Shown in pieces: positions 23,536-36,136 of a stretch of DNA of 64,000 nt. Origin of the DNA: Mauremys mutica (taxonomy: Eukaryota > Chordata > Testudines > Geoemydidae); NCBI RefSeq assembly GCF_020497125.1, contig NC_059072.1, positions 70,377,697 through 70,441,696 of the forward strand. The letters run 5' to 3'. Positions within the stretch are counted from its first letter, which is position 1. Each line of letters begins with the position of its first letter. The notes beneath the pieces are model-generated. The model was given only the letters and a program-made list of their open reading frames with translations, was not told the DNA's origin and made no database searches. The position numbers and the translations under genes were made by a program.

Positions 23536-25100
23536 ACAAAACAACTTCTTCAAATACCTGCAGTCTAACGATCTCCAAGCAGGCTTTCACAATCCTTGAA
23601 GTTTTACACTACTATTCCTGGTTGACTTTTTTGCTCAAGAGATTGTTTTAGTTTGTCTCTGGCCATTTCATGAATAAAAACTGACATTTCAGGAGATAAA
23701 GTAATAGAAAATTAATTGACAAGAGTTTTGTCTGAGTTTTCATGGGAGGGAAAAGAAGTGCCTAGTTTCATAAAGCACTACTTTCCCCTGATATTTTGGG
23801 TGTCAAGACCTTGAAACAAAATCATAGCAGTTTTATAATGTAATGAACATATAAGATCGACAGAATAAAGGAAGTCATTTTCCTCCCCTTTTCCACAAAG
23901 AGTTGAGTGAATTGTTGTAGAGCTAATATCATGGTTCATTTATTTTTCAAATGCATTCTCTTTCTGATATAACCTAAGATATGTAAAACGCTGGACTAGC
24001 AATTTCAATATTTTCTTAATTGGTACATTCCCTCGGAGTTCGTCTGCACCACTGGAGCAGATCAAAGAAAATTGACTTTCACTCTCAATTCTACAGCAGA
24101 GACAGAAGCATTCTAATTTGTATTTTCCTGAATGCTCAGCTATCAATACACAGTGTTTTGTCCTCATTCTCTTTTCTCCTCTCGCTTTTAAAAATGTAGC
24201 TCCATTATCCCTTTTCCTTTACCTTCTAGATTTCACTTGAATTAATTTCCTTTTTCGTCTTACTTTTATTGTTTTCTTTGTTCTATTTTTGCTTCATTTT
24301 CTCTTCTTCCTGGCTTTGCATGTGTCTAGTTCTCTCTGCTACCCTGTTTTGGCTTGGCTTTCTCTCCATTTCTTGTTCCATTCCCCCTTTCATTCTTCTG
24401 TAATATTTCCTTCTTTGTATTTACCTTTCCCTTCTCTGCTTGTTGCTCTCCCTACCATTCTTCAGCTCAGAAGTTTTTCCACTCAAGCACTGGAAATGAT
24501 GTAAGATTATTATTTATTGTATAATAATTAGCAACTAAAACCAGAGCCCCATTGTGCTGTGTACCGTCCCTGCTGGAAAGAGGTTATAGAGTAAGATTTT
24601 CTAAGGCATAAAAGATTTTCAAAGTGAGTTAGATGCCCAGCTCCCCACAATTTTTAATTTGAGCTGGGCACATAAGACACTTGCAGTGCCTTAGCCACTA
24701 GATTACAGATAAGAGGTCAAAAACAATACTTCAGGGGATTTCCCTCTGAAAAACAGAGCAGGAGCAATAAATTGCATTTGCAATGCACGTCATGGCATAG
24801 GCAAATGTCTTGATTTTAAAGGGCAACTCACTTTAGTTTACCCCTTTAAATGGTGGTCTAATGGAAGGTAACAGCTCCTCCTTTACAGCTTGCGGGGGTG
24901 GGGGGAAGGGAGGGAGACTCTGAAAAGGACAGACTACCCCATTCCAAGGTTTTCTTTTGGGAACACACCTGTGGGACAGAGAACAGTTGCTGAGGGAGAA
25001 GAAAAGATCTAAAGGACACATTTTGTGGTTTGTGAGTAACCCAGAGAGCTAAATATCTTTAGAGCCTATGGCCCAAGACCAGACTTCAATGTTCTGAATG
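23536..25100. other. Unassigned sequence
   Basis: AT-rich with a pyrimidine-rich stretch at about 24,170-24,450. No gene recognised. Confidence 0.4.
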
Positions 25101-25108
25101 GACTAGAC

Positions 25109-25328
25109 CAGGGGTTCTCAAACTGGGGGTCAGGACCCCTCAGGGGGTCGCGAGGTTATTACATGAGGGGTCGCGAGCTGTCAACATCCACCCCAAACCC
25201 CACTTTACCTCCAGCATTTATAATGGCATTAAATATATAAAAAAGTGTTTTTAATTTACAAGGGGGGGTCACACTTAGAGGCTTGCTGTGTGAAAGGGGT
25301 CACCAGTACAAAAGTCTGGGAACCCATG
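25109..25328. mobile_element. hAT-type MITE
   Basis: The left end caggggttctcaaactggg is a typical hAT terminus, and the right end tctgggaacccatg is its decayed inverse. Flanking duplications gactagac (25,101-25,108) and gactagaa (25,329-25,336) match at 7 of 8 bases. 220 bp, non-coding. Confidence 0.8.
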
Positions 25329-25336
25329 GACTAGAA

Positions 25337-26730
25337 AAACGACTTTGAGGCAGACCCGAGTGGAAAGAGGGCATGTTATCTTTAGAGATTAGGGAAGAAA
25401 AGCCCAGCACAGGGAAGTTTCTTTTTTCTTTTGTTTCTTTTTTTTTTTAATGCTTGTGCAGTTTCCTCTATTTAGTTTTAGCCTACAGGGATGGTGTCCA
25501 GCATCTAACATTGTTCCCCACTCTCCTACTGAAAGAGATATTTGTATTATGATGGATGATATCACTGGCGATGGGCAGGTTTTCCATTATCCCTGCACCT
25601 ATCCTTATCGAGCTGAGTGGCCAGTTGTAATTTGTCTCTCTATAGAAGACACCAGTTGTGGGTTCTGAGATCTTGAATATCTGGCCCACCACGGCACTGG
25701 ACAGTTAGTGCTGACGGCACTGCGGTATCATTCTCCACACAGGCATGCCCTTACTTCTAATACCTTACCTTGGGATATTAGAGTTGTGCAAAATATGACA
25801 TTTTCATTTCACAGGAATTTCTGCAAGCTTTGTCCTTGTTGTCATTCCATGTGGGACCCAAATTCACTGAGAGACAGCCCCTGAGCAAAGTTTGATTTGC
25901 TATTTACAGCATGAAAATGTGAACAGTGAATAGTTCTAGGTATGGCTGTACTCTTAATGTTAATGGGCCAAGTTAATCTCTGGTGGAATTCCACTGATGT
26001 GATTTTGACCCACTACAGCTAGCTAAAGAGATCTGACCTCACCAAGTCTATTGATTCTGTGCAATGCATCTTAAACATAGCACTAGCTTGTTGGAATTCC
26101 CTTTTGATTTTCTCCTCTAATGGCGTGAATCCTATTAAGAAAACGACAACCTTCATGGCTGAGTCATATTTCTGTATTTTTGCCCCAGTCAGCTACAGAA
26201 TTCTGGAACCTCTTCAAAAGAAAAACTGTCAAACACAATGGGTTTAATCTGGCATGTGGGTGGGTTTAGTCAGGCATGGAAATCAAATATGGTAATAGGA
26301 AGCAACACTTTGAGAAAGATAATAGGTTGGATCTTTGTCTGCAACTAGAATTGCTATTCCATATCCCTTTAGCTACAATCTGTATAGCAACACAGAAGTA
26401 GTGATAAATGTACAGCACTCTCTTGGGTTTTTTTGTTTGTTTAAATAAGAAGCATACCACACAGGTTTTCTCAACATTAAGTTTTCACAGCAGCTAAAGA
26501 CTAAAGAAATAAATTGAACAGAAGATGGGCAATTTTTTTAAGTTGGGAAAAAATAAATTTCTTGTAACCTTATTTATTTCCTCTTTAAAGTGTTGTTACA
26601 AAAAAACCAACAACCTTGATTTAGTTTATATGACTTTAAAAATGTAAGTGGACATTCTGACCATTGGTGGTTTCTGTTCATGTATATTTATAATAAAGAT
26701 ACAAGAAAGAACGTCTATCAAAACAGCAGC
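25337..26730. other. Unassigned sequence
   Basis: No gene or repeat recognised. Confidence 0.4.
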
Positions 26731-26734
26731 AAAA

Positions 26735-27112
26735 AAACTTCAGGACCAGACTTCAAAGAGAAACTGCTGAGCTTCAGTTCATCTGCAAATTTGACACCAT
26801 CAGCTCAGGATTAAACAAAGACTCTGAATGGCTTGCGAACTACAGAACCAGTTTCTCCTCCCTTGGTTTTCACACCTCAACTGCTAGAAAAGGGCCTCAT
26901 CCTCCCTGATTGAACTAACCTCGTAATCTCTAGCTTGCTTCTTGCTTGCATATATATACCTGCCCCTGGAAATTTCCACTACTTGCATCCGAGGAAGTGG
27001 GTATTCACCCACGAAAGCTCATGCTCCAAAACGTCTGTTAGTCTATAAGGTGCCACAGGATTCTTTGCTGCTTTTACAGATCCAGACTAACACGGCTACC
27101 CCTCTGATACTA
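26735..27112 (+). mobile_element. Penelope-like element, truncated 3' end
   Basis: Bases about 26,738-26,909 read as the end of a PLE polyprotein, downstream of the GIY-YIG endonuclease core: RLQRETAELQFICKFDTISS, then GLNKDSEWLANYRTSFSSLG, with a stop at 26,907. The 3' tail follows: 'gaagtgggtattcacccacg', 'aaagctcatgctcc', 'ggtgccacaggattctttgc', 'cagactaacacggctacccc'. It shares the RLQ-ETAEL--IC--DTI pattern with the minus-strand copy at 28.5 kb. Confidence 0.8.
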
Positions 27113-28055
27113 TCAAAACTTACAGCACTTGCATACATATTAAAACAATCACAAGGGTAAGATTGCAGCCTCTCCTCACCTCGAGCACCAGCAAATACCC
27201 AACCCAAAGTGAAAATTAAGCCTTAACAGTTCCCCACCATTCACCAGGCCAAACAGTCACTTCACTGCCTGAAACTCTGAGGAGGGAACAGATGATGTTT
27301 ACAACACGTAATGTGATGCAGGAGTTACTATAGAACATGGACCTTTTTTCAGTAGTCAGACACATTTAAGCCCCCCAGTGATTCTTAAAGTAGAAAAATA
27401 TAAAGGAGTTGAGAGGGTCGTCTACACTGGGGGGAGACTCCAAGCAACATGATCAACCTCTTCCTACTTTCTCTCCAGTTATGACACATCCTTCCATATA
27501 TATTTAATACAATGTAAATTTAGGTAGGGGGGGAAAGAACATGGATGTGCAACTTTTGAAAATAAGAAATCCTAAGCCATACATTTACCATTTTGTCTGA
27601 TATCACATCTCCCTGCATCATTTCATGTCAAATCTAAGTGGACTGTAAGCTCCTTGGGGCTGGTACTATGTCTTCGTGTTCCCTATAGAAGGCCATGCAC
27701 TGCGAGAGTGATCCATACAAGAGTTCGGTGAGGAAGTTTTTGACCATGTGAAGGTATAAAAAGGTATGCACTGGTGTTTCATGTGCCGTGAAATGATATG
27801 AATAGTCCACCTAGAAATCAAATATATGATTGTGGATTGGCAGCAGCCATATCAAATGACTCAATCACAAAAGTAGAAATGACAGTTTCTAGCCTATTAT
27901 CTGACTCCAGAATGAATGAATTACTGCATACAACAGGGAAGAATATGTTGGCAACAGTGCTTCATCCACATGTCAAAGACACAATTAACATTATGGTGTC
28001 ACCCCATGAACATAGTACACAAATGAGAGTCTCATAAACTAGGCGCTTACATTCA
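27113..28055. other. Unassigned sequence
   Basis: No gene or repeat recognised. Confidence 0.4.
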
Positions 28056-28059
28056 TTTG

Positions 28060-28645
28060 GGAAAAAGAACAGGAGTACCTGAGGTACCTTAGAGACTAAC
28101 AAATTTATTTGAGCATAAGCTTTCATAGGCTACCGCCCACTTCATCAGCTGCATGGAGTGGAAAATACAGTAGGAAGATACACACAGAGAGAACATGAAA
28201 CAATGGGTGTTACCATAACTGAGCACTCTCGTTTGAGTGTGTAAGTTGAGCTATTACCAGCAGGAGAGAAAAAAAACTTTTTGTAGTGGTATTCAAAATG
28301 GTCCATTTGCAGCAGTTGACAAGAAGGTGTGAGGAACGGTGGTGGTGAGGGGGGGCGGGGGAAATAAACATGGGGAAATAGTTTTACTTTGTGTAATGAC
28401 CCATCCATTCCTAGTCTTTATTCAAGCATAATTTGATGGTGTCCAACTGGCAAATTAATTCCAATTCAGCAGTCTCTCCTTGGAGTCTGTTTTTGAAGTT
28501 TTGTTGTTGTAATGTTGCGACTTTTAGGTCTGTAATTGAGTGACCAGGGAGATTGAAGTGTTCTCTGACTGGTTTTTGAATGTCATAATTCTTGGCGTCT
28601 GATTTGTGTCCATTTATTCTTTTACGTAGATCCTGCCTTCTTTTC
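28060..28645 (-). mobile_element. Penelope-like element, truncated 3' end
   Basis: The minus strand encodes the GIY-YIG endonuclease C-terminal part of a Neptune-type PLE: LRKRINGHKSDAKNYDIQKP, VREHFNLPGHSI, NRLQGETAELELICQLDTIK, to LCLNKD with a stop near 28,411. The 3' UTR and tail follow down to about 28,060 ('gaagtgggcggtagcc', 'ttagtctctaaggtacctca'). It is truncated at about 28,640, where unrelated sequence begins. Most of the polyprotein, including the reverse transcriptase, is absent. Confidence 0.85.
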
Positions 28646-29685
28646 CCTTTGACTTTAGCGTGGACCCAAGAAGAGTCCATGGAAAGCTACTGTTTGACTT
28701 GGAAGTGCTCCTGCTCACTGAGTCTTTCCCAGATCAGCACAAGGGAGGGAGCCATTGCTAACTTCCTACAGCTCTCTTAAGATCTATTACTATTTACTGG
28801 GCACCTTTCATATTATATATAAAAAAATTCAGAATTGATGAATTATCCGGTGTACTAGAGCAACCTACATTGTGCTAGCACTTGAGAATTCTGAATTCTT
28901 CACTTGATCGGCAATTGCCAGTTGTCCACATATGTAATCTATGTAACCATGTGATCCTATTATTGTACCCTTGCCCTTCCTTAAACCTTCCCCACTATTT
29001 TTTGGGACTTCTTTTGTCGCCTTCTACATTAGATTGTAAACTGTTCTGGGGAAGAGACTGTTTGTATAGCACCTAACAGAACACAAATAAAAAACAACAA
29101 AATGTGATCTTAATAATTAGGGCAAATAAGAAGTATACAAATACTTTCAGCCTCTAAATTTAATTTGGTCTAAAAGCCCATATCCGCTTCAAGCAATCCG
29201 TTTTGCTTCTTCCACTTTTCAAATCCCATGTGATTTAAAAATCAAATAGTCAAGAAATAAAATACATACACATATACAATTATTTCAGACTCTGAAAGGT
29301 TAGCCTGTTTTAATTTAGATTTCTGGGCAACTGATGAGGACAAAAGCCAGTTAATGAAGAAACAGCTTCATGTTGTTTATTAAATACTAATAGAGCTCTG
29401 TGAAAGGAAGAGAATTTGTACATAACCACTTTCTTGAAAATATAGATTTCCAAGATTTAGAAACCCCATTAGCTGTCTATGTATTATTTTATTTATTTGG
29501 ATTTAAAATAAGACACACCTATCCAAGGTGATAGGGGCTCTAACATATTTAGTCATACAATAAATAAAATAAAATTTAAACCTTAGATATTTTGGGGGGA
29601 CCTGGATGTTTTAGTTGCAATATTCTATAGTAATGCCACAGGTTACTTTCCTAGGCCTTCTATAATCCTGTAAATAGGTACACAC
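28646..29685. other. Unassigned sequence
   Basis: AT-rich; no gene or repeat recognised. Confidence 0.4.
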
Positions 29686-29689
29686 ATGC

Positions 29690-30092
29690 ATGGGGTCTAT
29701 ACTGGGACCAAGAGTCTGTATTGGACCCAGTCCTATTCAACATATTAATAAATGGGGTAAACAGTGAGGTAGCAAAATTTGCAGATGATACAAAACAACT
29801 AAAGATAGTTAAGTCCCAAGCAGACTGCAAAAAGCTACAAATGGATCTCACAAAACTGGGTGACGGGGCAATAAAATGGCAGATGAAATTCAGTGTTGAT
29901 AAATGCAAAATAATGCACATTGGAAAACGTAATCCCAGCTATACATATAAAATGATAAGGGTCTAAATTAGCTCTTACCACTCAAGAAAGATCTTAGTGT
30001 CATTGTGAATAGTTCTCTGAAAACATCCACTCAATGTGCAGCAGTAGTCAAAAAAGTGACCAGAATGTTGGGAATCATTAAGAAAGGGATAT
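29690..30092 (+). mobile_element. CR1 LINE fragment (RT region)
   Basis: It encodes a decayed RT segment, DPVLFNILINGVNSEVAKFA then DDTKQL, covering the catalytic FADDTK motif. Then comes KWQMKFSVDKCKIMHIGKRN. A frameshift near 29,960 and later stops disable it. The element is cut at about 30,092 by the following insertions. Confidence 0.85.
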
Positions 30093-30099
30093 AGCAGGG

Positions 30100-30208
30100 A
30101 TATAGCATGAAAGCTCATGCTGAAATAAATTTGTTAGTCTCTAAGGTGCCACATGTATGCCTGTTCTTTTTGCGGATACAGACTAACACGGCTGCTACTC
30201 TGAAACCG
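30100..30208 (+). mobile_element. Penelope-like element tail
   Basis: This is only the last ~108 bp of a PLE: 'atgaaagctcatgctgaaat', 'ttagtctctaaggtgccaca', 'cagactaacacggctgctac'. It lies inside the broken CR1. Confidence 0.7.
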
Positions 30209-30211
30209 AGC

Positions 30212-30400
30212 AGGGATCAGCAATCTTTGCCATGCGGCCCATCAGGGTAAGCCCCCTGGCAGGCCGGGCTGGTTTGTTTACCTGCCGCATCCGCAGGTTT
30301 GGCCAATCGCAGCTCCCACTGGCCGCGGTTCACCGCTCCAGGCCAATGGGGGCTGCGGGAAGTGCGTGGGCCAAGGGATGTGCTGGCTATAACAGGGTAT
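30212..30400 (+). mobile_element. GC-rich hAT-type MITE, left part
   Basis: It contains 'gcatccgcaggtttggcc', 'gctcccactggccgcggtt' and 'ggccaatgggggctgcggga', which match as inverted counterparts the right half kept at 35,360-35,556. The right half is missing here. Confidence 0.55.
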
Positions 30401-30402
30401 AG

Positions 30403-30662
30403 CAGACTATAACAGGGCTCAAAGAGGAACTAGATCAGTTTGTGGAGGATAGGTTCATCAATGGCTATTAGCCAGGATGGGCAGGGATGGTGTCTCTAGC
30501 CTCTGTTTGCCAAAAGCTGGGAATGGGTGACAGGGGATGGATCACTTGATGATTAACTGTTCTCTTCATTCCCTCTGGGGCACCTGGCATGGGCCACTGT
30601 CAGAAGACAGGATACTGGGCTAGATGGACCTTTGGTCTGATCCAGTATGGCTGTTATTAACT
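30403..30662 (+). mobile_element. CR1 LINE 3' end
   Basis: It resumes with 'ataacagggctcaaagagga' (ORF C-terminus) and runs through the CR1 3' UTR to 'tctgatccagtatggctgtt'. It is probably the downstream half of the CR1 broken at 30,092, with an internal deletion. Confidence 0.8.
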
Positions 30663-31358
30663 TTATGCATGTGAATAGACTCAGACTTCAGCAGGACCAT
30701 TTATGTGCTTAGTGTTAAGCATGTCTGTAGTAAAGTGTCAGCAGGGTCAGGAGACAACATACAGACATTATATCATGCGGTTTGTTATCTAGGTTACACT
30801 GGTGCACCACTAAAAACAAGGGCCCTAACTCATTTCGCTGTTATAAATCTTTGAAAATGGTATTTTATTTGCCTACCAGATGTTCCTAGGCACGTCTCTC
30901 CCCACCCACTGTGGTAATGAAAGGAGTGAAAGTTCCAAAGAAAAGCTACTGCACCAGTGAGAGTCTTATAACTAGCAGTATGGGAAAGAGAGCACGTCAC
31001 AGACTGCAAATCATTTGCAGATATAAATCGAATGTGGTTTGAAACTGGCTGAAGGCATTAAACAGACATAACTGCATGTGAGCCTTGATATTTCACTCAC
31101 GTGCTAAAATCAAGTCAAATGTACTTTTGACATTGATTTGTTTCCTTTTCTGAGCAGGGTAGTCAACCAATCAGCTACAAAGCTCAACAGAACAGTTTTA
31201 TAGATTCTGAAATAGGGGCACATGAGGCAGTCTAACACACTGCAAATATTTACCATGAAATCTGATAGAACCATTGGTATTTTAGCATTGAATCAACCCT
31301 TGCTCTCTCTCTCTGTCTCTGAAAAACACTGCCAGGCTACCTTCTGTCTGTACTGTCA
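30663..31358. other. Unassigned sequence
   Basis: No gene or repeat recognised apart from a short (tc)n run near 31,303-31,322. Confidence 0.4.
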
Positions 31359-31457
31359 AGGCCTGATTCTGCTCCAGCTCACACTAGTTTTGACATCAGA
31401 TAGTTTCATTGGTGACAACTGATTTACACCAGCGTAAATGAGAGCAGAATCAGGTCT
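31359..31457. repeat. Short fold-back repeat
   Basis: The arms ggcctgattctgctc and gagcagaatcaggtc are inverted repeats about 100 bp apart. Non-coding. Confidence 0.55.
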
Positions 31458-33230
31458 TCAGTTTTTATGAAGAGATCAGTGAACAAAAAGCTCCTTAATA
31501 TAAATGCATCTTCTGGTTGCTGTTCAGCTTTAATAAAAACAGTCCTTAGCCAAGGATTGGCTGTTCAAAATAGCCCAGCTTTTTATGATGGAAGGTTGAA
31601 AGTGCTAAAATAACCCATTTTATGAACCAAGTCAGTATAATGCCTTGTAGCAAGGGCAGGGTCTACACTAAGAGTCTCTCCACACACAGATTGACATTAA
31701 ACGGGGAACTAAAATTTAAAATTTCTCAGTGAGTTGTAGGTTCCTCTCCAGTTAGTGACAGTTTCTTGAACTATGCTAGTTCCACAACAACTGGGTGCCT
31801 GGAACACAGGTAATGCAAATATAAGATCAGAACTGGAAGGCCTATGCAATGATCTGGGGCATAGATAAACTGGCTACAGACCAAGCTCCTTTATGAGTCC
31901 TGGAGAATTCCATGTCCTTTCACTGCTGAGGCTGTCATTTTCTCCTGAGAATGTTCCAATCCTCTTTATAAGCTCCTGACTGGTGAACGAGTTTCACCTC
32001 TCCAGAGTAATTCAGTTTTTCCAAGGACCCCAGCTGATTTCTCAGAACTAGGTGAGCTCTACTTCCAAAGTTCCACTAGACTAGACCAGACTTTGAGATT
32101 TGGGAATTTAACCCTTAGCTTCATGGGAATAGCCATTGGGTCCACAGTCTACCTCCAGTGACCTGAGCGTGGATTTGCACCCAAATCATTTTGGATGTCT
32201 CTTGTTGGGAAACCTGAAGCATGTTATGACCTAGAGGTTGACCTTGCTCTCAGAAAAAATACAGAACCATAAAGCACAATATGCACATTACACTTGCTGG
32301 CATTTACTCCTGTGCAGAGGGCCACACAAGGCCACAGCATCACATAGACCTGGCCTAACTGTGCTCTCATTGAAGTTAATGATGAGAACTTTTGAAAGTC
32401 TCATCTTGAGGCCCTCTGCATGCAGGTGGATTGCACCTGTTCAGGGAAGGAGTGAGCTTGGACATAAATAAACCAATGTTTTCAACATTAAGCTTGCTAT
32501 TGTCAGATTCAAGTTTGCCTTTTAACACATTTCATCTTTCTTCTCTTGGTTTCTTCTGGCTGAGGTGTCAGCCTACAAAGTTTAGAATTTACTGAAGAGG
32601 AGGGTAAGCTGGGTTCCCCCTCCCCACCATTTACTTTCCACATTGTCCCCAACTTCCGAATATTGCACATGCCCACCCAGTAGCACTACTGCCAACCTAT
32701 GATATGTTAAACTATGTGTTTAACATTTATAGATCATTTTGTCCTCATCAGCATTATAATTCTGTTGCACATCACATTGCGAAACGAGTTTCACTGCTTC
32801 TCTATATGACTTTGGTTTATTGCATTTACATAAAGCTGTCTAACATTTATTATGAGGATTTTTATAACTTTATTAAATGAATTTCTTCAGCTGCCAAGGA
32901 GATGGCATTTCCATAGTGACAATATTGTTTTCCAAACCCTATTTTCTGCTATATTTGGCCCCACTGAAGTGGCACATTTTCCATTAAATGTAGCAGTATA
33001 TAAAGTCATTAAGGTGACAATAGTACGCCATTATTGCTGTTCTAGCAATGTTGACAAGGACTTCACCCTCGGGCCATTTGAAACAACTATTAAGTAAAGC
33101 CTCAGGAGATATTGAATGGCTTAGAAAATTCAGAATTGCCTTGTTTTAGTACATCTTCTACGCAGACAGCTTAGAAGATTGCCTGAGAAGCTCAGCTCAT
33201 CTTCTGTAAAAAGAGATCTCTATCAAACAC
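31458..33230. other. Unassigned sequence
   Basis: No gene or repeat recognised. Confidence 0.4.
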
Positions 33231-33233
33231 TGA

Positions 33234-33611
33234 CAGAGGTTTTCAAACTTCATTTCATCACAACCCCCTTCTGACAACAAAAATTACTATACGACCCCGG
33301 GAGGAGGGTCCAAAGCCAAAGCCCGAGCCCCATAGCCCTGGGCAGGGGACCAAAGCTGAAGCCCAAAGGCTTCAGCCCCAGGCTGGGGGCCTATAACCTG
33401 AGCCCCGCCACCCCATGGCTGAAGCCCTTGGGATCCAGACAGTGGGGCTTGGGCTTCAGCTTCGTCCCAGGGCCGTGGGGCTCAGGATTCATCCGTGGAT
33501 GGTGGGGCTTGGGCCCCACACCCCAGCAAGCCTAATGCCAGCACTGGCAACCCCATTAAAATGGGGTTGCGACCCACTTTGGAGTCCCTACTCACAGTTT
33601 GAGAACCGCTG
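33234..33611. mobile_element. hAT-type non-autonomous element
   Basis: The ends cagaggttttcaaactt and cagtttgagaaccgctg are inverted and hAT-like. The body is rich in short inverted modules (tgaagcccaaaggcttca, ttgggcttcagc). No convincing 8-bp duplication is left, so the copy is old. Confidence 0.6.
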
Positions 33612-35155
33612 AGCTAAACATATTAAAACATATCTTCCTCTTTCACTAGCATCCTTCACATACCAAAATGTCTTTATTCCTAACAACATGTATTTGTCTG
33701 AAACCTTTTCTGCTCTGGTGACTAAATTTGCATCACAAGCCCAGGGCTCTGTTGTTGTTCTTTAATGTCACAAGCTATGTCAGCAGAGTACTTTTAGTTC
33801 AGCAGGAAGACAACAATGGGTTTAGACTCAACAAATAACCTCAAGAACTTTGTATCAATCTGCTCACAAAAAAACAGAGAAGGGAGTCCATTAACAGTCA
33901 TAGTAGTAATAGGCCAGATTCAGAGCTCATTAAGTCAATGTTAGTATTTATTGTGTGTATTACTGTAGCACCTAGGAGCCCTAGTCACAGATCAGAATCT
34001 TATCACTGAATCCCATGAGCTTTGGATCTTGTCCAGAGTGTTTTTTTCATCCAAAGAGCTAAAAGCACTTCACAAATCATGGGTAATCCGCATTACCCCC
34101 ATTTTATAGATAGGGAAATGGAAGTTAAATTAGTTTCCTAAAGTTATGGAGTATGCCCATGGCAGAAACTGAGTGATAGGAGATTTCTATTCCTGTATTC
34201 TTTTCATTACCATTACACTGCCTTACTTTTTAAAATGATATGTACCTGAGCTGTGCACCCAAATTCCATTAATAAACAGTGGACCTGATTCTCCACAGCA
34301 TTATACCTTGTATAGTCATTTCGCCTATACTAAGGAGGAGACTCTTTTTAAAAAAACAAAAAAACAAATTTGAATGGTAGCATTTTACAGCCACTTTTCA
34401 CAACTATAGATGACTGGTCAAGTTAGAAAGCAATGCAGAACTGGGCCCCATTATTATATGTAAATCTAAATTAAACAAACAAATTCTTCTGCAGTTTTGG
34501 TTAATAAGAGTTCATGTGATTTAAAAAAAAATACAGTTTTAGCCAGGGGGCGCAAACCCATGTTGAGTTTCAAGTTGAAACAAGCTGCAAAGCATAAAAT
34601 AAGCCTCAGCTGATGGCATCAAGTTCTACATGGCTTTTACCCAACTCCATAAATCAGCTCAAAGTCACTTGAAATAGCCTAGTTTTTTTAAAGGTTCACA
34701 AACCTTTCTGTGAGCTGGCCCAGCCTTTAGATTTATAATGGTTTCTTTACATAGCTTTTGCATAGCTTTACTCCTGCATTATTTATTGTTTTTCATGTCC
34801 CTAGCTTACTAATGAAGTGCATTATGAGATAATGCGTAAGTGCTGAGAAATCTAAAGAGCTTTACTGAGACTAACTAGGATAAAATGCAAGTTGGCTTAG
34901 AATGTAAATTTTCAGGGCAGGAACTACATCTATGTTCTGTGACGTGATTAGCATAGTTTAGGCAGTATATAAATAATTTCATAATTAGAGGTGGTAACTC
35001 TGCCTGTTTTTAAGGATGTCCAACACTTCCCATTGTAAGACCCTGTATTCAGTTGCGAATAAAGTTGCCACACTTTAATCATTTGGGCTGAAATTTCCCA
35101 TCTTGGGTGTCTGCCTTAGGCTGATTTTTTTTTATTTCAGCAAAAATGGTCCAGA
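33612..35155. other. Unassigned sequence
   Basis: AT-rich; 34,045-34,230 faintly resembles an old MIR/L2-type 3' part ('attttatagatagggaaatg'). No gene. Confidence 0.35.
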
Positions 35156-35159
35156 CATT

Positions 35160-35265
35160 TCAAAAAACAAGGCTATAGAAAAATATCTTCACACAATGCA
35201 CAGTCAACCTATAGAACTCATTGCCAAGGAATGTTGAATTAGATAAGTTCATAGAGGATGAGTCC
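35160..35265 (+). mobile_element. CR1 LINE 3' fragment
   Basis: A short decayed piece of the CR1 ORF end ('cttcacacaatgcacagtca', 'gaattagataagttcatag'). Confidence 0.6.
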
Positions 35266-35269
35266 GTTC

Positions 35270-35360
35270 AATAGAATCATAGAATATTAGGGATGGAAGA
35301 GACCTCAGGAGGTCATCTAGTCCACTCTCCTGCTCAAAGCAGGACCAACACCAACTAAAT
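35270..35360 (-). mobile_element. CR1 LINE 3' end
   Basis: The plus strand shows 'aatcatagaatattagggat' and 'gacctcaggaggtcatctag', the reverse complement of a CR1 3' end with its short terminal repeat. It is a different subfamily from the neighbouring plus-strand fragments. Confidence 0.7.
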
Positions 35361-35556
35361 GGGGGCTGCAGGAAGCAGTGCAGGCCGAGGGACGTGCTGG
35401 CTGCCCTTCCTGCAGCCCCCATTGGCCTGGAATGGCGAACTGCGCCCAATGGGAGCCGTGATCGGCTGAACCTACGGACGCGGCAGGTAAAAAAACCGGC
35501 CCAGCCCGCCAGGGGCTTTCCCTGAACAAGCGGCAGCCCTAGTTTGAGAACCACTG
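35361..35556. mobile_element. GC-rich hAT-type MITE, right part
   Basis: It holds the right half of the family seen at 30.2 kb: 'ggctgcaggaagcagtgcag', 'cccccattggcctggaatgg', 'cggacgcggcaggtaa', ending in the terminus gtttgagaaccactg. Left half missing. Confidence 0.6.
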
Positions 35557-35589
35557 ATCTATAGCCTAAGCCTCCAGGATAAGGCAGAC

Positions 35590-35821
35590 AGCAAATACAC
35601 AATCTATAAGGGAAACTGGATTAGTGACTGATTAAATGGACTGGTAACTAGTTAAAAGACAGGAAACAAAAAGGTAGGAATAAATGGTCAATTTTAAGAA
35701 TGTAGAGAGGTAAATAGGTGTCCCCCAGGGGTCTGTACTGGGCCCAGTCCTATTCAACATATTCGTAAATGATCTGGAAAAGGGGATAAACAGTCAGGTG
35801 GCAAAATTTGCAGATTATACA
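35590..35821 (+). mobile_element. CR1 LINE, left part of a split copy
   Basis: It reads as CR1 RT sequence ('cccccaggggtctgtactgg', 'attcaacatattcgtaaatg', 'gtggcaaaatttgcagatta') up to the codons for the FAD-D-T motif. It stops there because an LTR element was inserted; the rest resumes at 42,585. Frameshifts show it was already decayed. Confidence 0.85.
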
Positions 35822-36136
35822 TGTAACCCTTCTGCCCCTCTAAGTTGGCAGCAACAAGGGCCGGGTTCAGTATCCAGGGGTTCCGTTTCAATAACACAAT
35901 GCAAAACCGGCTTGAGCCCCCCACCCAGTGACCTGGGACAATTATCTACCACCCCCCCGGGCGCCTCTAGGAGGCAATACTTCCCCACTCGCAAGCACAG
36001 AGTCCGAGTGTAGCAAAATCCTTTTAATAAAGGAGGGAACCAATGCGGCATCACGTTGGAGAGACACCACAAACAGGACTATACACAAACCATAAGCAAA
36101 AACCCACCTCCAAGTACATTTGGCACTGTCCTTTCC
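35822..36136 (-). mobile_element. Old LTR, left part
   Basis: It begins tgtaacccttctgcccctct directly after TACA (35,818-35,821). Together with 41,637-42,584 it makes one roughly 1.26-kb LTR with inverted ends tgtaa/ttaca and a 4-bp TACA duplication. The younger retrovirus at 36,137 splits it. Orientation is from recall of the family start on the minus strand (tgtaagcagagtcaggatg) and is not certain. Confidence 0.65.
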
